A DNA stretch of 64,000 nt from Mycobacterium vicinigordonae (GTDB lineage Bacteria; Actinomycetota; Actinomycetes; Mycobacteriales; Mycobacteriaceae): assembly GCF_013466425.1 (NCBI RefSeq), contig NZ_CP059165.1:744001-808000 (forward strand). The letters run 5' to 3'. Positions within the stretch are counted from its first letter, which is position 1. Each line of letters begins with the position of its first letter. Made by a program: the position numbers and the translations under genes. Below are positions 54,463-63,226 of the stretch, one piece after another. The notes under the pieces are model-generated. The model searched no databases, was not told where the DNA came from, and saw only the letters and a list, made by a program, of their open reading frames with translations.

Positions 54463-54492
54463 ACCGTAACAGAGCGCGCGCTCTGTTACGGT
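54463..54492. promoter_or_regulatory. Perfect 30-bp palindrome, TetR operator
   Basis: The half-site ACCGTAACAGAGCGC (54463-54477) is followed at once by its exact complement (54478-54492) with no spacer. It sits 7 bases before the tetR start. Its length and symmetry suit binding by one or two TetR dimers. The divergent flavoprotein gene is 203 bases away, so control of that gene is possible but less certain. Confidence 0.85.
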
Positions 54493-54694
54493 TCCTGGCT
54501 CTTGAGGGGTATGTGCGCACCTCAGGAGGCTTTCGCGAAGTGTGGCCGCCGTCCGGACTGAAGACGGGCAGGCAGCCCAATCCAGACGGTCTTACGATTT
54601 CCACAATTTCCTCTTAATTTTCTTAATCTTGAGGTATTGTCGATCCTCGTAAAGCGAGTCTGTGGCGCACTGCGCCCGGAACGGAGCAGCCGAG

Positions 54695-56113
54695 ATGGAC
54701 GAGTTAGGTTCGCGGGCGGTGGTTTTGGGCGCCGGCATGGCGGGATTGTTGGCCGCCCGGGTGCTTTCGGAGTTCTACACATCGGTCACGCTGGTGGAAC
54801 GCGATGTCTTGCCTGATCGCGCCGAACAGCGCAAAGGCGTGCCGCAGGGCCGCCATCTGCACCACTTCCTGAGTCGCGGCACCCAGGTGATCGGCGAACT
54901 GTTCCCGGGCATCCTGGACGAACTCGCGGTTGCCGGAGCCGTTGTCGATGACAGCGACGACCTCTCGCGGCAATACATCAAAGTCTTCGGCTACGAACTG
55001 AAGCCTGCCGGCCGGTTGGCCGATCCCGGATCGTTGACGGCATACCAGGCCAGTCGCCCCTTCATGGAATGTCATCTACGACGCCGCGTCGCCTCGCTGG
55101 ACAATGTCACGATCCTTGACGACCACGAATTCGACGGTCTGGAGCTCGCGGATAATGTTGTCACTGGCGCCCGAATTACCAACCGCGACAACGGTACTAA
55201 CACTGTTCTCGATGCTGCGCTAGTAGTCGACGCGACAGGGCGTGCGCAGCGCACAGCGCACTGTCTAAAGACGCACGGCTTCGGTACCGCACCGGAAGAA
55301 GCGATACCATCGGTCGGCGGGTACTCCTGTCAACTGCTTCGTATCCCGCTAGGGCAGATCCACCAGCGCATCGCCTTCGTCAATCAGGGGGTCAGCGCGC
55401 CTGGAGCACTGCTCGTAGCCTACGAGGACAATACCTGGATGCTTGCGATCGTCCATCCAGCCGAGAAAGGCAGCCCGCCTTGTGATCTCGCCGAAATGAT
55501 CGAAGCCGCCGAGCAGATGCTTCCCGCGACGATCATGGCCGGCCTGCGGAATGCCACACCGGCGGCGGAGATCTCGATTTCCCGCACCACCGCCGCCGCG
55601 TGGCGACGCTATGACCGAATGCTCTATCTGCCAACAGGTCTGATCGCTCTGGGTGACGCGCTATGCAACTTCAACCCGCTGCACGGGCAAGGCATGACGA
55701 TGGCTTCACTTGAGGCAGTCGCGCTGCGTGACTGCCTGCGAACCGGCAGAGTCAATCTGCCGCAGCGCTACTACCGCGCGACAACCGAACAAATCGCGCC
55801 GGTATGGGCGGCGAACCGGGCCAACGACCGCGCACCGGCTACCGTCGGCACACGCGACAGGGGCCGACGATTGCGCGGCCGACTGCAACTCGCAGCGGTG
55901 CGGGCCGCGGCGACCGATGTCACCGTCGCTGAGCCGATACTGCGCGTTCGCGGTCTCATCGACCCAGCCTCACGCCTGCAGGACCCGTCGTTATTTCTCC
56001 GGATCGTGAGGGCCAACCTCCGGAGCTGGTTTGTCGAGAACGTGCTGAGCCGGCTGAGCCTGCTGGCAAGCGGGTGGCGTACTGGAGCCGCGGACGGGAT
56101 GGTTGAAGCATGA
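54695..56113 (+). CDS. FAD-dependent oxidoreductase (aromatic hydroxylase / geranylgeranyl-reductase-like)
   Basis: The 472-residue protein has a group A flavoprotein fold: FAD loop VVLGAGMAGLLAARVL at 9-24, VVDATGR in the middle, and LIALGDALCNFNPLHGQGMTMASLEAV, the GD motif that closes the FAD site. The C-terminal part is rich in Arg with helices. The substrate is unknown. GGAG lies about 10 bases before the ATG at 54695. Its last four bases overlap the start of the DJ-1-like gene, so both are made together. The promoter region at 54590-54650 is notably AT-rich for this genome. Confidence 0.87.
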   Translation: MDELGSRAVVLGAGMAGLLAARVLSEFYTSVTLVERDVLPDRAEQRKGVPQGRHLHHFLSRGTQVIGELFPGILDELAVAGAVVDDSDDLSRQYIKVFGYELKPAGRLADPGSLTAYQASRPFMECHLRRRVASLDNVTILDDHEFDGLELADNVVTGARITNRDNGTNTVLDAALVVDATGRAQRTAHCLKTHGFGTAPEEAIPSVGGYSCQLLRIPLGQIHQRIAFVNQGVSAPGALLVAYEDNTWMLAIVHPAEKGSPPCDLAEMIEAAEQMLPATIMAGLRNATPAAEISISRTTAAAWRRYDRMLYLPTGLIALGDALCNFNPLHGQGMTMASLEAVALRDCLRTGRVNLPQRYYRATTEQIAPVWAANRANDRAPATVGTRDRGRRLRGRLQLAAVRAAATDVTVAEPILRVRGLIDPASRLQDPSLFLRIVRANLRSWFVENVLSRLSLLASGWRTGAADGMVEA

Positions 56114-56799
56114 CCAAACGCATTCTGCACGTCGTCAGCAATGTCTCCCACTACGCGGATCCCTCCGAACCGACCGGCCTGTGGCTCTCCGAGCTGACGC
56201 ACGCCTATCACGTCTTTGCCGACGCAGGCTACGACCAGAAGATCGTCAGCCCGAGCGGCGGGCTCTCACCGCTCGAGCCACGTTCGCTGAAGTTTCCGAA
56301 CTACGACAAGACCGCAAAGGCGTGGAAGGCCGACGACGCCAAGATGGCCATGCTGGCCAACACCGCCTCGCCCGATCAGATCGACTCGGCTGACTTCGAT
56401 GCGATCTACTTCACCGGCGGGCACGCAGTGATGTTCGACTTCCCTGACAGCGAAGGTCTGCAACGCATCACACGCGAGATCTTCGAGCGCGGCGGAATTG
56501 TGTCGTCGGTATGCCACGGCTACTGCGGACTTCTCAACACCAAACTATCGGACGGATCGCTGCTGGTCGCCGGCCGCAAGCTGACCGGTTTTGCATGGTC
56601 GGAGGAAGTTCTGGCTCGGGTCGACAAGCTGGTGCCCTACAACGCCGAAGAGGAAATGAAGAAGCGCGGCGCTCGGTATGAGAAGGGACTGATTCCGTTC
56701 CTCTCCCATGTCGTCGTCGACGGAAAGCTGGTGACAGGCCAAAACCCTGGGTCGGCCAAGGCTACGGCCAAGAAGGTCGTCTCGGTATTGCGCGGCTGA
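56110..56799 (+). CDS. DJ-1/PfpI family (Hsp31-like) protein
   Basis: The 229-residue protein has the type 1 glutamine-amidotransferase-like fold of DJ-1/PfpI: GLWLSELTHAYHVFADAGYDQKIVSP, FDAIYFTGGHAVMFDF, and the nucleophile elbow SSVCHGYCGLLN with the reactive Cys followed by His. The GLW-SE...HP-like start is typical of Hsp31/glyoxalase III relatives, so a role in detoxifying glyoxals or protecting proteins is possible. It is translationally coupled to the upstream flavoprotein (ATGA overlap), suggesting a shared stress or detoxification task. Confidence 0.9.
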   Translation: MTKRILHVVSNVSHYADPSEPTGLWLSELTHAYHVFADAGYDQKIVSPSGGLSPLEPRSLKFPNYDKTAKAWKADDAKMAMLANTASPDQIDSADFDAIYFTGGHAVMFDFPDSEGLQRITREIFERGGIVSSVCHGYCGLLNTKLSDGSLLVAGRKLTGFAWSEEVLARVDKLVPYNAEEEMKKRGARYEKGLIPFLSHVVVDGKLVTGQNPGSAKATAKKVVSVLRG

Positions 56800-56874
56800 C
56801 CGGCACGCTAGGGGTTTCCACATTTATCTTCGCGGCCCCGACCTCGCGGGTGGTCACGTTGTTGAGGCTTTGCG

Positions 56875-57618
56875 TCACCCCGTGACCAGCGGCCGATGCG
56901 GATTTGGAACGGCTCTGATGGCAAGAAACCCGGTGGGCTCGCGGTTCAGACGTTCGTACTTCTCCTGGTCGATTTCCGCGGCCTCTGCCTCGGGCCGCGG
57001 TTCCAGCAGTCGCTCGATGAGGAAGCCCGCCTTGTGCAGCTCTTCGCAGGTCTGCTCGAGTGGTGTCAGCCAGTATCGAACTTGCCATCCCCGGCTCCAG
57101 GTCTCTTCGATGACACGGGCCTCAAAGTAGTTGCCACCGTGTCGAAGCCAGTCGCCGGTGGGATGCTGGCGCGACAGTACGAGTGCACCTTCGGGGCGAA
57201 GAACGCGCCGCAGTTCGTCCAGCGCGGCGATCCGGTCGTCGACGTACTCCAATGCCAGGGCGAACAGCACGACATCGATTGATTGATCGTCGAGCCAGTC
57301 GAGCGGATTGGCCAAGTCGTGGATGCGAAATTTGCCGGTGGGGACTCGCTGCTGAGCCAACTCCACCATTCGGGGGCTCTGGTCGAAACCCATTACGTGG
57401 GCACCGCGCTTGGCCAACTCTTCGGCGTAGAGACCCGGCCCGCACGCCGCGTCTAAGACTGTTGCTCCGACGACGTCCCCGAGCAGGCGCAAACACGCGG
57501 GGCGATCGTAATGGGCGTTGAACAGGCCATGTTGCGCATGGTCGAGGAATTCGTCTGCGAAGACCTCGTACTGGGGTTGAGTCCCAACACGGCTGTGCAC
57601 TGTCTCATTCTCAGGCAC
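56875..57618 (-). CDS. SAM-dependent methyltransferase
   Basis: The 247-residue protein has methyltransferase motif I VLDAACGPGLYAEEL, an acidic strand end GFDQSPRMVELAQQR, and DVVLFALALEYVDD with LRPEGALVLSRQHPT, typical of type 11/UbiE-like enzymes. I chose the GTG at 57618 (MPENETVHSR) because the open frame further upstream is very Arg-rich and would overlap the start region of the divergent pip gene. Confidence 0.85.
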   Translation of the reverse strand: MPENETVHSRVGTQPQYEVFADEFLDHAQHGLFNAHYDRPACLRLLGDVVGATVLDAACGPGLYAEELAKRGAHVMGFDQSPRMVELAQQRVPTGKFRIHDLANPLDWLDDQSIDVVLFALALEYVDDRIAALDELRRVLRPEGALVLSRQHPTGDWLRHGGNYFEARVIEETWSRGWQVRYWLTPLEQTCEELHKAGFLIERLLEPRPEAEAAEIDQEKYERLNREPTGFLAIRAVPNPHRPLVTG

Positions 57619-57674
57619 CGTGCCGGCCTTCCTAGCCTGCCGTGGATGTTTGAGGCTTCGATACCGTCGACGCC

Positions 57675-58649
57675 GTGGCCGACAACACACCGTTTTATCC
57701 CGAGGTCGAACCGTACAACACCGGAATGTTGCCGGTCGGGGAAGGCAACCGGCTCTATTGGGAGGAGTGCGGCAACCCGCATGGAGTTGCGGCGCTGGCG
57801 GTGCACGGCGGCCCGGGATCGGGGTGCGTACCTGGAATGCGGCGGCTCTTCGATCCGAACAAATATCGGATGGTGCTGTTCGATCAGCGGGGCTGCGGAC
57901 GCAGTGCCCCGCACGCCAGTGATCCCGAGGTCGACTTGCGCACGAATACCACCGACCACCTGATCGCTGACATTGAGCTTCTTCGCCGCCACTTGGGGGT
58001 GCATAGCTGGGTGGTGGCCGGATGGTCGTGGGGCACCACGCTGGCGCTGGCCTACGCCGAGCAACACCCGGAGAGTGTGACGGCGTTGGTTCTGACCGCG
58101 GTCACGACGACCACAGCGCGTGAGGTGCAGTGGATCACTCGCGACGTCGGGAGATTGTTTCCCGCCGAGTGGGCTCGATTCCGTGACGCCGTGCCTGCAG
58201 CCGATCGGGCAGGCAGCCTCATCGAGGCCTACTCCCGCTTGCTGAACGACCCGAATCCGGCGGTTCGGGCGCAGGCTGCTCTGGACTGGTGCCAGTGGGA
58301 GGATTCTCACATCAACCTGGGGCCGCAGCCGCGTCCCCGGCTGGTCAACGCCGCCCCCGATTTCCGAATGTGCTTCGCGCGGTTGGTTACTCACTACTGG
58401 AGCCACGCCGCCTGGCGCGGCCCAACCGAGCTTCTCGACAATGTCACCAGGGTCGCGGACATTCCGGCGGTGCTGATCCACGGACGGCTCGACGTCAGCG
58501 GCCCGCCGGATGTCGCCTGGCACCTGCACCGGGCATGGCCGGCGTCCCGGCTCTATATCGTGGCCGGGATGGGCCACGAGTCCGGCGGCGCAATGGCCGC
58601 CCACGGGGTCGACGCGCTCAACCGGTTCGCCGCCCTCGGCGCGCCATGA
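57675..58649 (+). CDS. pip: Proline iminopeptidase
   Basis: The 324-residue protein is an alpha/beta hydrolase of peptidase family S33. It has the oxyanion motif VHGGPGSG, FDQRGCGRSAPH, the nucleophile elbow GWSWGTTLALAYA, IHGRLDVSGPP with the Asp, and GMGHES with the catalytic His. It removes N-terminal proline from small peptides. The start is a GTG at 57675, 56 bases from the divergent methyltransferase gene. A stretch of 256 bases separates it from dnaK. Confidence 0.92.
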   Translation: MADNTPFYPEVEPYNTGMLPVGEGNRLYWEECGNPHGVAALAVHGGPGSGCVPGMRRLFDPNKYRMVLFDQRGCGRSAPHASDPEVDLRTNTTDHLIADIELLRRHLGVHSWVVAGWSWGTTLALAYAEQHPESVTALVLTAVTTTTAREVQWITRDVGRLFPAEWARFRDAVPAADRAGSLIEAYSRLLNDPNPAVRAQAALDWCQWEDSHINLGPQPRPRLVNAAPDFRMCFARLVTHYWSHAAWRGPTELLDNVTRVADIPAVLIHGRLDVSGPPDVAWHLHRAWPASRLYIVAGMGHESGGAMAAHGVDALNRFAALGAP

Positions 58650-58788
58650 CAGAAGCCCCGAGCCCGAGGCGTTGGTGCTGCTCACTGGGGCATCCGACGG
58701 CCTGATCGAGACCCCGCCGACCGTTGCCGCCGCCCTTTGCCCGCCCCGGGAACAAACTTCACGGCCCTACCGTTAGCATGATCGACAA

Positions 58789-58809
58789 GTTGAGTGCACC
58801 AGACTCAGG
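58789..58809. promoter_or_regulatory. HAIR operator 1 upstream of dnaK
   Basis: GTTGAGT-N7-ACTCAGG closely follows the HspR-associated inverted repeat CTTGAGT-N7-ACTCAAG. It lies about 97 bases before dnaK. HspR, encoded by the last gene of this operon, is the expected repressor. Confidence 0.85.
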
Positions 58810-58842
58810 TCTCGGTTGACAGCAAGGCGCAGCCGGAGCAGG

Positions 58843-58863
58843 CTTGAGCGGGGTTCACTCAGC
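58843..58863. promoter_or_regulatory. HAIR operator 2 upstream of dnaK
   Basis: CTTGAGC-N7-ACTCAGC is the second HspR-type inverted repeat, 54 bases after the first. A further single half-site GCTCAAG lies at 58880-58886. A TTGACA at 58816-58821 between the two operators is a -35 candidate, but I could not pair it with a convincing -10. Confidence 0.85.
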
Positions 58864-58905
58864 ATAGTGCAGTAAAGAAGCTCAAGATATTCAGGAGGAA
58901 TCACT

Positions 58906-60774
58906 ATGGCTCGTGCGGTCGGCATCGACCTCGGGACCACCAACTCCGTCGTTGCGGTTCTGGAAGGTGGCGAACCAGTAGTCGTCGCCAACTCCGAGGG
59001 CTCGCGGACGACGCCATCCGTCGTCGCGTTCGCGCGTAACGGCGAAGTGCTGGTTGGCCAGCCCGCCAAGAACCAGGCGGTCACCAACGTCGACCGCACC
59101 ATCCGCTCAGTCAAGCGGCACATGGGCACCGACTGGTCGGTGGACATCGACGGAAAGCACTACACCGCGCCCGAGATCAGCGCCCGGGTACTGCAGAAAC
59201 TGAAGCGGGACGCCGAGGCGTACCTGGGTGAAGACATCGCTGACGCGGTGATCACCGTGCCCGCATACTTCAACGACGCGCAGCGCCAAGCCACCAAGGA
59301 TGCCGGCCAGATCGCCGGCCTCAACGTGCTGCGCATCGTCAACGAGCCGACCGCGGCCGCGCTGGCCTACGGCCTGGACAAGGGCGAAAAGGAACAGACC
59401 ATCCTGGTCTTCGACCTCGGCGGCGGCACTTTCGACGTGTCGTTGCTCGAGATCGGCGAAGGCGTGGTCGAGGTTCGCGCCACCAGCGGTGACAACCACC
59501 TCGGCGGCGACGACTGGGACCAGCGCGTCGTGGACTGGCTGGTGGAGAAGTTCAAGGGCACCAGCGGCATCGACCTGACCAAGGACAAGATGGCCATGCA
59601 GCGGCTGCGTGAAGCCGCCGAGAAGGCCAAGATCGAACTTTCGAGCTCGCAGAGCACCTCGATCAACCTGCCCTACATCACCGTCGACGCCGACAAGAAC
59701 CCGTTGTTCCTCGACGAGCAGCTGACGCGCGCCGAGTTCCAGCGCATCACGCAGGACCTGCTAGACCGCACCCGCAAGCCATTCCAGTCGGTTATCGCCG
59801 ACGCCGGTATCTCGGTGAGCGACATCGACCACGTGGTGCTGGTCGGCGGCTCGACCCGCATGCCCGCGGTCACCGAGCTGGTCAAGGAGATGACCGGCGG
59901 CAAAGAGCCCAATAAGGGCGTCAACCCCGACGAGGTCGTCGCGGTGGGCGCCGCGCTGCAGGCTGGCGTGCTCAAGGGCGAAGTGAAAGACGTTCTGCTG
60001 CTTGACGTTACGCCGCTAAGCCTGGGTATTGAGACCAAGGGCGGCGTGATGACCAAGCTCATCGAGCGCAACACCACGATCCCCACCAAGCGGTCGGAGA
60101 CCTTCACTACCGCCGACGACAACCAGCCGTCGGTGCAGATCCAGGTCTATCAGGGTGAGCGTGAGATGGCCTCGGCCAACAAGCTGCTCGGCAGCTTCGA
60201 GCTGACCGGTATCGCCCCGGCCCCGCGCGGGGTTCCTCAGATCGAGGTGACGTTCGATATCGACGCCAACGGCATCGTGCACGTGACGGCCAAGGACAAG
60301 GGCACTGGCAAGGAGAACACGATCCGCATCCAGGAGGGCTCCGGCATCTCCAAGGAAGAGATCGACCGGATGATCAAGGAAGCCGAGGCGCACGCGGATG
60401 AAGACCGCAAGCGTCGCGAGGAAGCCGATGTTCGCAACCAGGCCGAGACGCTGGTCTACCAGACGGAGAAATTCGTCAAGGAACAGCGTGAGGCCGAGGG
60501 CGGCTCTAAGGTTCCCGAGGAGACGCTGAGCAAGGTGGAATCCGCTGTAACAGAAGCCAAGACGGCTCTGGGCGGCGACGACATCGGCGCGATCAAGGCG
60601 GCCATGGAGAAGCTCGGCCAGGAGTCGCAGGCGCTTGGCCAGGCGATCTACGAGGCCGCTCAGGCCGAGGGCGCCGCGGCAGGCGGCCAGGCTGGTGGCG
60701 GCTTTGACCAAGCCGGCTCGGCCGACGACGTCGTGGACGCGGAGGTGGTTGACGACGACCGGGAGTCCAAGTGA
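58906..60774 (+). CDS. dnaK: Chaperone DnaK (Hsp70)
   Basis: The 622-residue protein has all Hsp70 hallmarks: [35 protein letters not shown], the linker [16 protein letters not shown], a beta-sandwich substrate domain and a helical lid ending in EVVDDD. It folds and protects proteins with DnaJ and GrpE. AGGAGGAAT lies about 7 bases before the ATG at 58906. It is the first gene of dnaK-grpE-dnaJ-hspR; the grpE start overlaps its stop in GTGA. Confidence 0.98.
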   Translation: MARAVGIDLGTTNSVVAVLEGGEPVVVANSEGSRTTPSVVAFARNGEVLVGQPAKNQAVTNVDRTIRSVKRHMGTDWSVDIDGKHYTAPEISARVLQKLKRDAEAYLGEDIADAVITVPAYFNDAQRQATKDAGQIAGLNVLRIVNEPTAAALAYGLDKGEKEQTILVFDLGGGTFDVSLLEIGEGVVEVRATSGDNHLGGDDWDQRVVDWLVEKFKGTSGIDLTKDKMAMQRLREAAEKAKIELSSSQSTSINLPYITVDADKNPLFLDEQLTRAEFQRITQDLLDRTRKPFQSVIADAGISVSDIDHVVLVGGSTRMPAVTELVKEMTGGKEPNKGVNPDEVVAVGAALQAGVLKGEVKDVLLLDVTPLSLGIETKGGVMTKLIERNTTIPTKRSETFTTADDNQPSVQIQVYQGEREMASANKLLGSFELTGIAPAPRGVPQIEVTFDIDANGIVHVTAKDKGTGKENTIRIQEGSGISKEEIDRMIKEAEAHADEDRKRREEADVRNQAETLVYQTEKFVKEQREAEGGSKVPEETLSKVESAVTEAKTALGGDDIGAIKAAMEKLGQESQALGQAIYEAAQAEGAAAGGQAGGGFDQAGSADDVVDAEVVDDDRESK

Positions 60775-61403
60775 CCGACGGGAATCAGCAACAGGAACCG
60801 GTAACGGTCACCGACAAGCGGCGGATCGACCCCGAGACTGGTGAAGTGCGGCACGACCTCCCCGGCGCTGGACCTGGTTCAGCGCTGGGCGGGCCGTCCG
60901 CCGGCGAATCGCCGGAAGAGGCAGGCAAGGCCGCTGAATTGCTCGGCGACCTGCAACGCGTGCAAGCCGACTTCGCCAACTACCGCAAGCGGGCGCTGCG
61001 CGACCAGCAGGTGGCGGCCGACCGGGCCAAGGCCAGCGTCGTCAGCCAATTGCTGGGCGTGCTCGACGATCTCGACCGCGCACGCAAGCACGGCGATCTG
61101 GAGTCGGGACCGATGAAATCGGTCGCGGACAAGCTGACGAACGTGCTGACCGGGCTCGGGCTGACGGCATTCGGCGTCGAGGGCGAGGATTTCGACCCCG
61201 CACTGCACGAAGCCGTGCAGCACGAAGGTGACGGTGGGCCGGGCTCCAAGCCCGTGATCGGCACCGTCATGCGGCAGGGCTACCAGCTCGGTGAGCAGGT
61301 CCTGCGGCACGCCATGGTCGGAGTGGTCGACACGGTAGCGGGCGAGGCGAACAAAACCGGTTCCCGCGACACGAGTGATAACGCCGACGACTCCGGTGAC
61401 TAA
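60771..61403 (+). CDS. grpE: Nucleotide exchange factor GrpE
   Basis: The 210-residue protein promotes ADP release from DnaK. After a disordered N-terminus (about 1-55) a long helix starts at [26 protein letters not shown], followed by [15 protein letters not shown] and the beta-domain with [10 protein letters not shown] and [22 protein letters not shown]. It begins at a GTG overlapping the dnaK stop and ends 39 bases before dnaJ. Confidence 0.97.
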   Translation: MTDGNQQQEPVTVTDKRRIDPETGEVRHDLPGAGPGSALGGPSAGESPEEAGKAAELLGDLQRVQADFANYRKRALRDQQVAADRAKASVVSQLLGVLDDLDRARKHGDLESGPMKSVADKLTNVLTGLGLTAFGVEGEDFDPALHEAVQHEGDGGPGSKPVIGTVMRQGYQLGEQVLRHAMVGVVDTVAGEANKTGSRDTSDNADDSGD

Positions 61404-61442
61404 CACACACAATCAACGAGAGAGCTGAGGAGGTGACGCGAA

Positions 61443-62615
61443 ATGGCCCAGCGTGAGTGGGTCGAGAAGGACTTCTACAAGGAGCTCGGCGTCTCCTCTG
61501 ATGCCAGCGCCAAAGAGATCAAGACGGCCTACCGCAAGCTTGCCTCCGATCTGCACCCGGACAAGAACCCCGCCGGAGCCGACCGGTTCAAGGCGGTGTC
61601 CGAGGCGTACAGCGTCTTGTCCGATGAAGCCAAGCGCAAGGAGTACGACGAAACCCGCCGGCTGTTCGCCGGCGGTGGTTTCGGGGGTGGTCGCCGCTTC
61701 GACACGGGTGGCTTCGGTGGCTTCGCTGGTGGCGGCGACGGCGCCGAGTTCAACCTCAACGACTTGTTCGAGGCCGCAGGTCGATCCGGCGGCGCCAACA
61801 TCGGCGACCTGTTCGGTGGCTTGTTCGGGCGCGGCGGCAGTCCGCGACCCAGCCGGCCCCGCCGCGGCAACGACCTGGAGACCGAGACAGAACTGGATTT
61901 CGTCGAGGCCGCCAAGGGCGTCGCGATGCCGCTGCGGCTGACCAGCCCGGCCCCGTGCACCAACTGTCATGGCAGCGGCGCACGTCCGGGCACCAGCCCC
62001 AAGGTGTGCCCCAACTGCAACGGCGCCGGCGTAATCAACCGCAACCAGGGCGCGTTCGGCTTCTCCGAACCCTGCACCGAGTGCCGCGGCAGCGGCTCGA
62101 TCATCGAACATCCCTGCGAGGAGTGCAAAGGCACCGGCGTCACCACCCGCACCCGCACGATCAACGTGCGGATCCCGCCGGGTGTCGAGGACGGGCAGCG
62201 GATCAGGCTTGCCGGCCAAGGCGAAGCCGGGTTGCGGGGGGCGCCGTCGGGGGATTTGTACGTCACGGTTCATGTCCGGCCGGACAAGGTGTTCGGCCGT
62301 GACGGCGACGACCTGACCGTCACCGTGCCAGTCAGCTTCACCGAATTGGCTTTGGGCTCAACGCTTTCGGTGCCTACCTTGGACGGCAAGGTCGGTGTCC
62401 GGGTACCCAAGGGCACGGCCGATGGCCGCATCCTGCGGGTGCGTGGACGCGGGGTCCCCAAGCGCAGCGGCGGTGCCGGCGACCTGTTGGTGACCGTCAA
62501 GGTGGCCGTTCCGCCGAACGTGGAAGGCCCTGCGCAGGAGGCGCTCGAAGCCTATGCCGCGGCCGAGCGGTCCAGCGGGTTCGACCCGCGTGCAGGTTGG
62601 GCAGGTAACCGCTGA
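61443..62615 (+). CDS. dnaJ: Co-chaperone DnaJ
   Basis: The 390-residue protein has a J-domain with HPD at residues 38-40, a Gly/Phe-rich segment at about 75-115, four zinc-binding CxxCxGxG motifs ([32 protein letters not shown]) and a C-terminal substrate domain. It is thus a full type I DnaJ that stimulates DnaK. GAGGAGG precedes the ATG. Its stop shares one base with the hspR start (TGATG), which couples the two. Confidence 0.97.
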   Translation: MAQREWVEKDFYKELGVSSDASAKEIKTAYRKLASDLHPDKNPAGADRFKAVSEAYSVLSDEAKRKEYDETRRLFAGGGFGGGRRFDTGGFGGFAGGGDGAEFNLNDLFEAAGRSGGANIGDLFGGLFGRGGSPRPSRPRRGNDLETETELDFVEAAKGVAMPLRLTSPAPCTNCHGSGARPGTSPKVCPNCNGAGVINRNQGAFGFSEPCTECRGSGSIIEHPCEECKGTGVTTRTRTINVRIPPGVEDGQRIRLAGQGEAGLRGAPSGDLYVTVHVRPDKVFGRDGDDLTVTVPVSFTELALGSTLSVPTLDGKVGVRVPKGTADGRILRVRGRGVPKRSGGAGDLLVTVKVAVPPNVEGPAQEALEAYAAAERSSGFDPRAGWAGNR

Positions 62616-62989
62616 TGGCTTCGAATAAAGAGGGATCGCGAACGTTTCTGATCTCGGTGGCCGCCGAGCTGGCCGGTATGCATGCGCAGACCCTGCGCAC
62701 CTACGACCGGCTGGGCCTGGTCCGCCCGCAGCGCACCGCCGGTGGCGGGCGGCGGTACTCCGAGCATGACGTGGACCTGCTGCGCGAGGTGCAGCGCCTG
62801 TCGCAGGACGAAGGCGTGAATCTGGCTGGGATCAAACGGATTATCGAGCTGACCAATCACGTCGAAGCACTGCAGTCGCGGCTCAAGGAGTTGTCCGAAG
62901 AGCTGGCGACGTTGCGGGCCAGTCAGCGTCGGGAGCTTGCGGTGGTGCCGAAGAACACCGCCCTCGTCGTCTGGCAACCGCGCCGGTGA
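62615..62989 (+). CDS. hspR: Heat-shock repressor HspR
   Basis: The 124-residue protein is a MerR-type regulator with ISVAAELAGMHAQTLRTYDRLGLVRPQRT as helix-turn-helix and GGGRRYSEHDVDLLREVQRLS as the wing, followed by a coiled coil. HspR binds the HAIR repeats before dnaK, with DnaK acting as co-repressor in actinobacteria, forming a feedback loop. Its TGA stop lies within the first unit of a 52-bp tandem repeat. Confidence 0.97.
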   Translation: MASNKEGSRTFLISVAAELAGMHAQTLRTYDRLGLVRPQRTAGGGRRYSEHDVDLLREVQRLSQDEGVNLAGIKRIIELTNHVEALQSRLKELSEELATLRASQRRELAVVPKNTALVVWQPRR

Positions 62990-63226
62990 GCGGAGCCCGC
63001 GTAGCGGGCGAGCGAGCGGCGCCATGGGTGGAGGTCGGTGAGCGGAGCCCGCGTAGCGGGCGAGCGAGCGGCGCCATGGGTGGAGGTCGGTGAGCGGAGC
63101 CCGCGTAGCGGGCGAGCGAGCGGCGCCATGGGTGGAGGTCGGTGAGCGGAGCCCGCGTAGCGGGCGAGCGAGCGGCGCCATGGGTGGAGGTCGGTGAGCG
63201 GAGCCCGCGTAGCGGGTGAGCGAGCT
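62985..63226. repeat. 52-bp tandem repeat, about 4.6 copies, between hspR and the PPE gene
   Basis: Units begin at 62985, 63037, 63089 and 63141, with a partial fifth at 63193; the copies are identical except for a base change in the last. Each contains GCCCGC-GTA-GCGGGC, a 6-bp hairpin, and ATGGGTGGAGGTCGGTGA, a five-codon ORF whose stop starts the next unit. The first unit begins within the last two codons of hspR, and the partial copy reaches the PPE stop. It is VNTR-like in form and may also act as a bidirectional terminator. Confidence 0.92.

Noticed and set aside
58816..58821. TTGACA as the definite dnaK -35 box
   Set aside because: No convincing -10 hexamer lies at a 16-18-base spacing, so I mention it only as a candidate.
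62985..63226. Possible CRISPR array
   Set aside because: The 52-bp units are directly adjacent without unique spacers and there are no cas genes nearby.
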